Assembly: GCA_017549365.1 (NCBI GenBank)
Contig: JAFYUZ010000048.1
Span: 1 to 64,000 of the forward strand
Source: Clostridia bacterium
GTDB lineage: Bacteria > Bacillota > Clostridia > Oscillospirales > CAG-382
Length of the DNA: 64,000 bases
Direction of reading: 5' to 3'
Shown: positions 15,654-23,553 of the stretch, piece after piece
Numbering within the stretch: the first letter of the stretch is position 1
How the letters are laid out: each line of letters opens with the position of its first letter
Translations under genes and position numbers: made by a program
The notes under the pieces: model-generated
Told to the model about the DNA's origin: nothing
Seen by the model: only the letters and a program-made list of their open reading frames with translations
Database searches by the model: none

Positions 15654-16629
15654 GAAAAAAACAGTAATAGCGTTTGTCACAGCCGCGGTATTTTTGATTT
15701 TTGCCGCGGCTTTTGGACTTTTGTGCGGAAGTGTGCGAATTTCTGCATCAGACGCTGTAAGTGCGATAATTAACGGACCTGTGGGAATGGGCGAGAGGAT
15801 CTTTCTTTTTTCGCGCCTTCCGCGAACTGTTGCGGGTATACTTGTGGGTGCCGCCCTTTCGGTTTCGGGCGCGGTTATTCAAAAGGTGCTGGCAAACGGC
15901 CTTGCATCCCCAAGCATCATCGGTGTAAATTCGGGCGCAGGACTTGCCGTGACTCTTTGTGCCGCCTTTGGAATATACGGCGGTGCGGTGCTTTCGCTTT
16001 TTTCTTTTGTCGGCGCCCTTTTGGCAACGGCGATCATAAGCTTTGGTGCGTGGAAATGGGGAAACGCAAGATCGACGGTTATCCTTATGGGTGTTGCGCT
16101 GAACAGCGTTCTGGGCGCTCTTTCCGATTCTGTTATCGAGTTTAATCCCGACATTGCCGCCATGAGCGCTGATTTTAAGATCGGCGATCTTTCGGCGGTG
16201 TCATACGGCAAGCTGATACCTGCCGCTGTTGCGGTGGGGATTTGTCTTATTCTTCTTTTCCTTCTTGCCAACGAGCTTGACGTTCCCGGTATGGGCGACG
16301 AAACGGCGTCGGGACTTGGAATGAATACAAAGCTTTTTCGTGCAGTTTTTCTTGTGGCGGCGGCGCTTCTTGCAGGTTGTGCCGTAAGCGTTGCCGGACT
16401 TGTGTCTTTTGTGGGACTTGTGGTGCCCCATGCGGTGCGAAAGCTTTGCGGTGCCCGTGCAAAGGCTCATCTTCCCCTTTGTGCGATGGTTGGCGCAGGG
16501 CTTGTTACCTTTTGCGATACTTTGGCACGAAGTCTTTTTTCGCCTTACGAGATACCCGTGGGCATAATTCTTGCTTTTGTGGGTGCGCCTTTGTTTGTTG
16601 TGATACTTATAAAAGGAAAGGGGAGATAA
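15622..16629 (+). CDS. FecCD-family ABC permease
   Basis: The 335-residue membrane protein has about ten hydrophobic segments and the family signatures RLPRTVAGILVGAALSVSGAV (near residue 63), GLASPSIIGVNSGAGL, and GLVSFVGLVVPHAVRKL (coupling to the ATPase). It moves siderophores, heme or corrinoids across the membrane together with the adjacent binding protein and ATPase. Confidence 0.9.
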   Translation: MRLFASLLPSEKKTVIAFVTAAVFLIFAAAFGLLCGSVRISASDAVSAIINGPVGMGERIFLFSRLPRTVAGILVGAALSVSGAVIQKVLANGLASPSIIGVNSGAGLAVTLCAAFGIYGGAVLSLFSFVGALLATAIISFGAWKWGNARSTVILMGVALNSVLGALSDSVIEFNPDIAAMSADFKIGDLSAVSYGKLIPAAVAVGICLILLFLLANELDVPGMGDETASGLGMNTKLFRAVFLVAAALLAGCAVSVAGLVSFVGLVVPHAVRKLCGARAKAHLPLCAMVGAGLVTFCDTLARSLFSPYEIPVGIILAFVGAPLFVVILIKGKGR

Positions 16630-16637
16630 AAAGCTTT

Positions 16638-17396
16638 ATGGCAATATCTGTTTCGGGCGTATCGTGCGGATACGGAAAAAAGACCGTCCTCTTTGACTTT
16701 TCGGCAAGCTTTGAAAAAGGACAGATAACCTGCATAACAGGCCCCAACGGATGCGGAAAAAGCACCCTTTTAAAAACCGTTGTCGGAAGTGTCGTGCCTT
16801 TTTCGGGGAAGATTTTTGTTGACGATGCGCTTGTTTCAAAGCCCGTCGAGAGGGCAAAAAAGATTGCTTTTCTTCCGCAGGGAAAGGAAGTTTCAGATAT
16901 GACCGTTTTTGAAACGGTTTTGCACGGACGTTTTCCCCACCTTTCGTTTCCCCGTGTATACTGCGAAAAAGACCGAAAAAAAGCCTTTTTGTGTCTGGAA
17001 AGCATGGGACTTTCACGCCTTTGCGACAGCCCCGTTTCCACTCTTTCGGGAGGAATGCGGCAAAAAGTATATATCGCCATGGCACTCTGTCAGGACACCG
17101 AATACATTCTTCTTGACGAGCCGACGACGTATCTTGATATTTCAAACGTTTTTGAGCTTTTTGATACAATAAAAAAACTTGCGCAGTCGGGCAAGGGGAT
17201 AGTTTTGGTGTTGCACGATCTTGTGACGGCGCTTCAGTTTTCCGACCGCGTGCTTGTGATGAATGAGGGCAGAAACGTATTTTTCGGAAGCCCCGACGAT
17301 ATTGTGGAAGCGGGAGTGATAAAAGACGTTTTTGGTGTTGGGATATCAAAGCGTGACGGCAGTTATTTTTATGAAAGGAGCGCGAAAAATGGCTGA
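16638..17396 (+). CDS. ABC transporter ATPase (FepC/BtuD type)
   Basis: The 252-residue ATPase has Walker A GPNGCGKSTLLK, Q-loop FLPQGK, signature LSGGMRQ, Walker B YILLDEPT and H-loop LVLHDL. GGGGAG before the ATG at 16638 sets the start; the open frame extends further upstream inside the permease gene but has no ribosome site there. It energises the importer. Its end overlaps the next gene by 8 bases. Confidence 0.92.
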   Translation: MAISVSGVSCGYGKKTVLFDFSASFEKGQITCITGPNGCGKSTLLKTVVGSVVPFSGKIFVDDALVSKPVERAKKIAFLPQGKEVSDMTVFETVLHGRFPHLSFPRVYCEKDRKKAFLCLESMGLSRLCDSPVSTLSGGMRQKVYIAMALCQDTEYILLDEPTTYLDISNVFELFDTIKKLAQSGKGIVLVLHDLVTALQFSDRVLVMNEGRNVFFGSPDDIVEAGVIKDVFGVGISKRDGSYFYERSAKNG

Positions 17397-17949
17397 ATTT
17401 TTTCCTCTTTTCCGCCGTGCGAAGTATAGCACCGTGCTTATTATCGGCGGCAATGCCGAGGCTGACAAAAAAGCGCAAAAACTTTCGCAATACCCTTTCA
17501 AGATCGTGTTTTTTAAGGAAAGGGTGGATAATATCGAAAGGCTTCTTTCGGAAGTTTCGCCCGATATCGTGATACTTGCCGACAAAAGCTTGTGTTGCAA
17601 AGAAGAACTGTTTGACATCTGTCGCAACAGGCGAGTGGAGATAAACACGGTTGACGATGCCGAAAACAGCAGTTTTATTTTTCCGTCGGTCGTAACAAAA
17701 GGCAAGCTTTCGGTGGCAATATCCACCGACGGGGCGTGCCCCGCCGCGGCGGCAAAGCTTCGCGAAGATATCGAAAGCTTTCTTCCCGACGAAACCGATA
17801 GCATAATAGATCAGCTGGCGCAGATACGCGGCAGAATAACGTCGGGGGACAGACGGCGGATAATGAAAGAGCTTTGCGGTGCCGCCTTTTCAAAGGGGAT
17901 GCCGCTTGACGATGCGGAAATTGAAAAGATAATTGAAAGCAAAAAATGA
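17389..17949 (+). CDS. Precorrin-2 dehydrogenase-like protein (siroheme synthesis, Met8/CysG-N type)
   Basis: The 186-residue protein matches the NAD-dependent precorrin-2 dehydrogenase/sirohydrochlorin ferrochelatase domain: EFFPLFRRAKYSTVLIIGG at the start, INTVDDAENSSFIFPSVV, and VAISTDGACPAAAAKLRE. It would complete siroheme for the reductase three genes upstream. The nucleotide-binding loop is GGNAEADKKA rather than the usual GGGxVAxxK, so cofactor binding may be altered. AAAGGAG precedes the ATG at 17389, inside the end of the ATPase gene. No uroporphyrinogen methyltransferase gene is in view. Confidence 0.78.
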   Translation: MAEFFPLFRRAKYSTVLIIGGNAEADKKAQKLSQYPFKIVFFKERVDNIERLLSEVSPDIVILADKSLCCKEELFDICRNRRVEINTVDDAENSSFIFPSVVTKGKLSVAISTDGACPAAAAKLREDIESFLPDETDSIIDQLAQIRGRITSGDRRRIMKELCGAAFSKGMPLDDAEIEKIIESKK

Positions 17950-17970
17950 CAGCGCGGGCTGTCATTTTTT
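17941..17970. terminator. Bidirectional terminator between siroheme operon and AraC gene
   Basis: AAAAAATGACAGC (17941-17953) and GCTGTCATTTTTT (17958-17970) around four bases. T runs lie on both strands, serving the operon on the left and the minus-strand AraC gene, whose stop codon lies inside. Confidence 0.85.
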
Positions 17971-18744
17971 TGTGTTTGCTTTTCTGTATGAGGTTGGCGA
18001 CGTGCCGATATTTTTAGCAAAAAAGCGCGAAAAGGTCAAAACGTCGCGAAAACCGACCGATGCGGCGACCTCGCCTATTGAATCGTTGCTTTCGCGGAGC
18101 ATTGAACACGCTTTTGTCAGCCGCAGATTGTTCAGATATTTCTTGGGAGATATGCCCTCGTTTTCAACAAAGAGATTGTAAAGATATCTGTCGCTGATAA
18201 AAAGCGAGCCTGCAATTTCGCTTATGGTGAGTGGTCGGTGAAAGTTGGAATCGATGTATTTTTTCGCCTCAATAACATGACGGTTGCCCGAGATCTCGGG
18301 CTTTTTTTCGTGGTAAGACATGAGAAGATAGAATATCCCATGGGTTTCGGCGTTGCCGAGCACAGAGTGGTTTTCGAAAAAGTTTTTTGAAAAACGCAAA
18401 AGCTTTTCGCAAAAATTATATGTGAAAATGCCATATTCGTCAACGCTTATATATTTTTTGCACAGCCCGTCGGCGCGCTCGCCCGTCAACGACACCCAAA
18501 AATATACCCACGGATCTTTTTTTGACGAATGATATTCGTGCATACTGTTGCGACAGATAAAAAATCCTTCGCCTGCCGACACTTTTCTGCCGTTAAAATA
18601 GCCATATCCGCGCAAAACATAGTGAATAAGCGTTTTGTCCCTTGTGCCTCTGCCCCAATGGGCAAGGGCGGAGTTTTCTTCGATGCCAAAGTCGAGAATG
18701 GCGGGATCTTCGGCTTCGTCATAGATGGCGTTTCTTGTTTTCAT
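17962..18744 (-). CDS. AraC-family transcriptional regulator
   Basis: A 260-residue AraC regulator with an N-terminal sugar-sensing cupin (IHYVLRGYGYFNGRKVSAGEG) and C-terminal helix-turn-helices (LTISEIAGSLFISDRYLYNL; DSIGEVAASVGFRDVLTFSR). AGGTGG 9 bases before the ATG at 18744 is the best start; a GTG 9 bases earlier is too close to it. It is divergent from the GH27 gene, which it probably activates in response to galactosides. Confidence 0.9.
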   Translation of the reverse strand: MKTRNAIYDEAEDPAILDFGIEENSALAHWGRGTRDKTLIHYVLRGYGYFNGRKVSAGEGFFICRNSMHEYHSSKKDPWVYFWVSLTGERADGLCKKYISVDEYGIFTYNFCEKLLRFSKNFFENHSVLGNAETHGIFYLLMSYHEKKPEISGNRHVIEAKKYIDSNFHRPLTISEIAGSLFISDRYLYNLFVENEGISPKKYLNNLRLTKACSMLRESNDSIGEVAASVGFRDVLTFSRFFAKNIGTSPTSYRKANTKK

Positions 18745-18762
18745 TTTTATCACCCACCTATG

Positions 18763-18821
18763 ATTTTACTATATAACAGTATGATTTGTCAATGTATTTT
18801 GCCTGCTTTTTGCCGTATAAT
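18763..18821. promoter_or_regulatory. Divergent promoters of the AraC and GH27 genes
   Basis: Minus strand: TTGACA (plus 18787-18792), 18-base spacer, TAAAAT (plus 18763-18768) drives the AraC gene. Plus strand: TATAAT (18816-18821) without a recognisable -35 drives GH27, as expected for an activator-dependent promoter. Confidence 0.6.
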
Positions 18822-18844
18822 CAGAAAAAAAGGAGGTATTAAAA

Positions 18845-20281
18845 ATGAGATATACCCAAATTGCCACGGCAAAACCCTTCGAGGGGGCGCCGCGCATAAA
18901 TTTGCCCGACCTTTTCGGTGCTTCTCCCAAAAAGCCTGTTATTCTCCGCGTGCCGGTCACGGGCGAGCGGCCGATAAAATACGGTGCTGTCGGTCTTCCG
19001 ACGGGGCTTGTTCTTGAAAACGGCATCGTTACGGGAAAAGCGGAATGCGAGGGCGAATACACCGTCACCTTCACCGCCGAAAACGCCTTGGGCAGGGCGG
19101 AGAAAAAGGTCACCTTTGAAATAAAGGAAAACGCCGTTCTTCTTACACCTCTTCTTGGCTTTACAAGCTGGAATGCGTATGATTCGGATGTGTCGCAGGA
19201 AAATATCGAGAAAGTTGCCGACAGAATGGTTGAAACAGGCATTGCCGAATACGGTTACAGCTACGTAAACTGTGATTCGGGCTGGCAAAAGGAATACGGC
19301 GGAAAGCACGATGCTATTATGCCAAACGAAAAATTCCCCGATATGAAGAAAATGTGCGACAAAATACACTCGCTCGGACTTAAATGCGGTATATATTCCA
19401 CCCCTATGTTAAGAGCCTGGGGATGCCCCAAAGAGTTCGATCATATTCCCGGATGCACCGTGGGCGAGCCCGACGATCTTTTTGCCATAACCAACACGGG
19501 CGTTGGCAAGATCCGCAAGGAAAAGAACAACGTGGCACAGTGGACAGAATGGGGATTTGACTACCTCAAATACGACTGGGCGCCCTGCGACCCGACCAAT
19601 GCCGAATATATGCGCCGCGAGCTTATGAAATCCGAGCGTGACTTTGGCTTTTGTGTTACTGTTTCGGCTTCTCATGATTACATCACATATTGGAGCCGCT
19701 ATTGCAACAGTTATCGTTGCAACCAGGATTCCTGGGCGGCGTGGGACAATTTTACAAACATCTACCGTTCGTATTTCGGATATATCTACGACGTGCGAAA
19801 GGGACATTTTTTCGATCTCGATATGCTCGACGTGGGCAACGGAAAATATCGCAAGGACGGCACAAGCAAATTCAACGAGGACGAAGAGCTTTGCTCGTAC
19901 ACTCTGCGCGCCTTCATGAGCTCGCCCATTCAGCTGTCGTCCACCTTTGAGGATATGAGCGAATTTGAACTTTCGATGTATTGCAACGAGGAGATCATTG
20001 CCATCAACCAGGATTCGGCTTTTTATCCTGCCCGCCCCGTTATGATGTTTGAACAGGACAAAAAATGCGTGCATATCTTTAAGAAAAAGCTTTCGGATGG
20101 AAACTTTGCCTATGCCGCTTTCAATCTTGGCGAAACCCACGAAAACCTTGTTATCCATCTTGACGAGACCTGTGTTATCCGTGACGTGTGGAAAAAAGAA
20201 GACCAGACCACCCGCGACCGCATTGTTTTTGATATGCATCCGCACACGGTAAGAGTTTTTAAAGCGATAAAAGCAGAATAA
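18845..20281 (+). CDS. GH27 alpha-galactosidase-like enzyme
   Basis: A 478-residue family 27 glycosidase. An N-terminal Ig-like module (VPVTGERPIKYGAVGLPTGL to KVTFEI, about residues 35-98) is followed by the barrel: LLGFTSWNAYDSD, YVNCDSGWQ, nucleophile D244 in YLKYDWAPCD, and acid/base candidate D295 in RCNQDSW. It removes terminal alpha-galactose, or alpha-N-acetylgalactosamine in some members. No signal peptide, so cytoplasmic. GGAGG precedes the start. Expression is probably under the divergent AraC regulator. Confidence 0.88.
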   Translation: MRYTQIATAKPFEGAPRINLPDLFGASPKKPVILRVPVTGERPIKYGAVGLPTGLVLENGIVTGKAECEGEYTVTFTAENALGRAEKKVTFEIKENAVLLTPLLGFTSWNAYDSDVSQENIEKVADRMVETGIAEYGYSYVNCDSGWQKEYGGKHDAIMPNEKFPDMKKMCDKIHSLGLKCGIYSTPMLRAWGCPKEFDHIPGCTVGEPDDLFAITNTGVGKIRKEKNNVAQWTEWGFDYLKYDWAPCDPTNAEYMRRELMKSERDFGFCVTVSASHDYITYWSRYCNSYRCNQDSWAAWDNFTNIYRSYFGYIYDVRKGHFFDLDMLDVGNGKYRKDGTSKFNEDEELCSYTLRAFMSSPIQLSSTFEDMSEFELSMYCNEEIIAINQDSAFYPARPVMMFEQDKKCVHIFKKKLSDGNFAYAAFNLGETHENLVIHLDETCVIRDVWKKEDQTTRDRIVFDMHPHTVRVFKAIKAE

Positions 20282-20288
20282 CAAAAAA

Positions 20289-20329
20289 CGGAGCTGTAAA
20301 GTTTGTTTACAGCTCCGAATTTTTTATTT
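20289..20329. terminator. Bidirectional terminator, GH27 / SLH protein 1
   Basis: CGGAGCTGTAAA (20289-20300) and TTTACAGCTCCG (20306-20317), with T runs on both strands. Confidence 0.9.
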
Positions 20330-23284
20330 TGTAATAAGAACGAATACGGGTGCTTCGTCTTTCATCTGCTTGTTGAGAAGGAAGGGGGATTCAAAGTCGG
20401 CGTCTGCCGCCTTGCCTCTGAGTCCGCCAAGGATCATTCCCTCGTCCTGAACGTAGATGTGACAGCTGAAATCTTCCTTTGCGCTGCTGACATAGTTTAT
20501 CAGATAGCCCGCACAGCGATCGAGCACGTTGTATTTGCTGGTGAGGTTGTTGCTTGAAACGCTAAAAATATAGTTGGCATAAAGCATAGAGCTTGCAGGA
20601 CGCTTTGTGACGATGGTGCCCCAACCGTAGCCGCCGTTACGCATCACGTTGTAGTTTGCGGCATAGTTGTTAAGCGAACCCTTGCTGACAGGCTGTGTCA
20701 TCCAGCATTCTATTGCCCAGTGACAATATTCCATGAGGTTTTCTTCGTATTGAATATTTTTCATATTCAGGTTTTCGCCCTGGTGGGTGATGGCGGTGTC
20801 GTATATCTGGTACATCCAGCAATTTCTTACATAGTATCCGTCGCAGTTACCGTAAAGCTCAACGGCGTTGCCGTACTGAGTGGTGGTTTCGCCATAGTTT
20901 CCGAGAAGCGAGCCGCCAAGCCACGAAAATTCGCAGTTTGTTACAACAACGTTATCACCCGAGCCAAGGCCTATCGCGTGGGAACCTGTGTGCTTGAAGT
21001 GGAGGTTGTCGATAACGATGTCAGATGCGCCGCCGTCAAACAGATCAAGACGTGCTCCGATCTCGATGTCCTTAAAGCGCGATCCGGGGTTGCCGCCCGT
21101 GCTGCAAAGATAGAAGGTGTCTGCGCACGAGAAAAATTCGAGGTCCTCTGTCAGCTCTTTGTAGGTTGAGATGTTTTTGTTGTAAATGCGGTTCTGACCG
21201 TAAAGTCCGTCGTAGTTTCCGTGGGCATCGTCTGCGTGGTCAAAGACGATGATGCCTGCGTTGGTGATGGCGTCGGTCAGTCTGTACACGTTGGGGGTAT
21301 CTGTTTCGACCCAGAGATTGGGGTCAGCGTAGTTTTTCTTCGAGCCCGAGATAATGGGCTTTTCGCCCTCACCGTACGAGCCGTAGGTGAGGCCTGTATT
21401 TACCGTCAAAGATCCGCGGTAGGTGCCGCCGCGTTCAAAGAGGATCGCCGTGCCCTTGCCTGGGAAGCGGAGCTTTGACATAAGTCCCTGAATAGTCTTT
21501 AATGCTGTGGCGGGAGATTTTCCGTCGTTGGCATCGTTGCCGTTCTTTTCGGAAATGTAATATACGTTTTTGCCGATTCTGTCAGCGTAGAGCTCGGTGG
21601 TGTTGGGAGTTCCGAGGATGTCCTTTTTCATCTGCTCGGAAATGGTGTCGATTCCGCGGCGGATGGCATCACCGGTGAGGTTTTTGGACTGGGTGTGAAG
21701 AGCGGTGATATAGTCTTTTGCGCTTTCGCCTTCGAGAACGTATTCTTTTTCGGCGGTTTTAAGAGCCCAGGTGCCGTCGGCCTTTGCCGAGGCAGAGGCG
21801 ATGATCTGTCCCTTTGCCCAATGGTCGGAAATATCCGAAAATCTTGCGTTTCCTGCGCCGTTCCATTCTCTGCCGAGCATTCTGTTGATAACTGTCACAG
21901 CCTCGGCTCTCGTTATCTCGTTGTTGGGCTTGAAGGTGCCGTCTTCGTAACCGTTTACAAGTCCCTTGGCGCTGGCGTACATGACAGCTTCAAAATAGTC
22001 TGCCTTGGAATTTACGTCCGAAAAATACAAGAGCTTCAGGTTGCCTGCATCGGTACCCGACACTGCATGGATGAGCTGAACGAACTCTTTACGGGTGATC
22101 TTTTCGGAGGGCAGAAGTTTTTCGACGAAAACTTTCTGCACCGCACCGAGCTTTTCAAGAGAGGTGACGGAAGAATAGAACCAATCCTCGGGTTTTATGT
22201 CCTGATAAGAGGAAGCCCCGCCCGAAAGCTTGCCCGAAGGATCAACAAGAGAAGCGATTATCTTGCAGGCTTCGGCGCGTGTTATGTTGTTCTGAGGGCG
22301 GAAGGTGCCGTCCTCGTAGCCGTTGATGTACGAGTTTTCGCAACCCGAAAAATCAACGGAAACTTCAAAAACAGGAACGTATATATCGTCCTCGCCAAGG
22401 CCGTACTGATAGGATGTGCCGGGTGAACAGGTTTTTTCTGTCTTTACACTGCGCCATTCCTTAAAGGAGTGGTGTTCGGGAGCGGCGGCGGTAAATTCGG
22501 GGATCTCGATGAATTCAAGATCCTTGACCTTGACGGTGTTGATGGGGGCTGCGCCCTTTTCGTAATCCTCGGGAGAAGCGTAGAAGCTGACGTTTCTTTC
22601 AGAAAACGTGGGAGCGGTATCGGGGTCCCAGCTTTGGAAAGTGATCGAGCTTATGTACAAAACGTCGTCTTTGCCCATGTCTTTTTCGAGGGGATAAAAC
22701 TTGAGTTGCTGCAGATATACTTCGCCGTGACGCAAAGCGTTGTCCTTTGTGCTTCCGAGAGTTTCATCAAAGGGAAGCACCAGCTTGTCCCACTTGTTTG
22801 CAACCATGCCGTTGCGCGACATGACTCGGGTGTTCCACGCAAATTCGGAATATTCGTTAAATCTGCCTCCGGCTGTCACTCTGCCCTGTATCCAGCCCAT
22901 CTTGTTGCCGACAAGGGCGGGAGCTTGGTCGGGGGAAGCATAGTAGTATTCAATAACGATATAGTTTGCCGTAGACAAGGGAATGGGGTTTCCGTTGTCA
23001 TCGGGAAGCGGGGTGGAAAAATGATAGTAGTTGAAGTTTGTGGAGGTGTTGGCTCTTCCGTCGCGCTTTAATGTTCTGACAGATCTTCCGTCAAAGGTAT
23101 CGTTCGAGCCGACGTATCCCGATGTGTCGCCCTCAAAAGCACCAAGGGTAAGAGCGGAAACGATATGGCGGGAGTATGCGTCCTGAACCTTTTCCTCTTC
23201 TGCAAAAATTGCAGGCATACAAAGGATCAGCATGCTTATCGCCAGGAAAACCGAGAGCACTTTTTTCATTTTTTGATTTGCCAT
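20324..23284 (-). CDS. Surface protein 1: SLH modules plus right-handed beta-helix
   Basis: A 986-residue secreted protein. The signal peptide is VLSVFLAISMLILCMPAIFA, followed by a carbohydrate-binding-like region (to about 300). Three SLH modules (about 310-490: NGYEDGTFRPQNNITRAEA, NGYEDGTFKPNNEITRAEA, FSDISDHWAKGQI) attach it to the cell-wall secondary polymer. From about 575 a parallel beta-helix (YYISEKNGNDANDG start motif, then VVVTNCEFSWLGGSLLG, VRNCWMYQIYDTAITHQ) resembles polysaccharide lyases/epimerases. It probably binds or cuts plant or mucosal polysaccharide at the surface; I cannot identify catalytic residues. GGAGG lies 8 bases before the ATG. It is a tandem paralogue of the next gene. 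Confidence 0.85.
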   Translation of the reverse strand: MANQKMKKVLSVFLAISMLILCMPAIFAEEEKVQDAYSRHIVSALTLGAFEGDTSGYVGSNDTFDGRSVRTLKRDGRANTSTNFNYYHFSTPLPDDNGNPIPLSTANYIVIEYYYASPDQAPALVGNKMGWIQGRVTAGGRFNEYSEFAWNTRVMSRNGMVANKWDKLVLPFDETLGSTKDNALRHGEVYLQQLKFYPLEKDMGKDDVLYISSITFQSWDPDTAPTFSERNVSFYASPEDYEKGAAPINTVKVKDLEFIEIPEFTAAAPEHHSFKEWRSVKTEKTCSPGTSYQYGLGEDDIYVPVFEVSVDFSGCENSYINGYEDGTFRPQNNITRAEACKIIASLVDPSGKLSGGASSYQDIKPEDWFYSSVTSLEKLGAVQKVFVEKLLPSEKITRKEFVQLIHAVSGTDAGNLKLLYFSDVNSKADYFEAVMYASAKGLVNGYEDGTFKPNNEITRAEAVTVINRMLGREWNGAGNARFSDISDHWAKGQIIASASAKADGTWALKTAEKEYVLEGESAKDYITALHTQSKNLTGDAIRRGIDTISEQMKKDILGTPNTTELYADRIGKNVYYISEKNGNDANDGKSPATALKTIQGLMSKLRFPGKGTAILFERGGTYRGSLTVNTGLTYGSYGEGEKPIISGSKKNYADPNLWVETDTPNVYRLTDAITNAGIIVFDHADDAHGNYDGLYGQNRIYNKNISTYKELTEDLEFFSCADTFYLCSTGGNPGSRFKDIEIGARLDLFDGGASDIVIDNLHFKHTGSHAIGLGSGDNVVVTNCEFSWLGGSLLGNYGETTTQYGNAVELYGNCDGYYVRNCWMYQIYDTAITHQGENLNMKNIQYEENLMEYCHWAIECWMTQPVSKGSLNNYAANYNVMRNGGYGWGTIVTKRPASSMLYANYIFSVSSNNLTSKYNVLDRCAGYLINYVSSAKEDFSCHIYVQDEGMILGGLRGKAADADFESPFLLNKQMKDEAPVFVLITK

Positions 23285-23414
23285 AAATGTGTCCTCCTAA
23301 TTCTTTACTGAGATTTCTGGGATTATACATCTGATTACATTATATCTCGTGTATCCCCAAAAATCAACATTTATTATCATTTTGTGCAAGGATAATGACA
23401 AAATGTATAAGCTG

Positions 23415-23443
23415 ATTATAGCAGTGTTTTTGCACATTTTCAA
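23415..23443 (-). promoter_or_regulatory. Promoter of surface protein 1
   Basis: On the minus strand TTGAAA (plus 23438-23443), 17-base spacer, TATAAT (plus 23415-23420). It leaves a leader of about 125 bases before the start, in which I see no clear riboswitch. Confidence 0.65.
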
Positions 23444-23502
23444 TATGAATAACACGCAATAATAATACAAAAACGCGCATTTCAAAAATTGGCACAGGTT
23501 AA

Positions 23503-23540
23503 CAAAAAAACACGGCGGCACTTTCAAAGAAGTGCCGCCG
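23503..23540 (-). terminator. Terminator of surface protein 2
   Basis: On the minus strand an 11-bp GC-rich stem (plus CGGCGGCACTT 23513-23523 with AAGTGCCGCCG 23530-23540) is followed by a T run (plus 23503-23510). It separates the two paralogues into different transcripts. Confidence 0.88.
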
Positions 23541-23553
23541 CAGACTATTTTTG

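Noticed and set aside
16377-16637. N-terminal extension of the ABC ATPase
   Set aside because: This frame lies inside the FecCD permease gene and lacks a ribosome site; the ATG at 16638 has GGGGAG and begins the normal ATPase fold.
21695-23071. Plus-strand frames of 200-243 codons opposite surface protein 1, and similar ones opposite surface protein 2
   Set aside because: They recur at the same place in both paralogues only because the real genes are similar; no ribosome sites or recognisable domains.
23285-23414. Riboswitch in the long leader of surface protein 1
   Set aside because: AT-rich sequence without stable stems or a recognisable aptamer motif.
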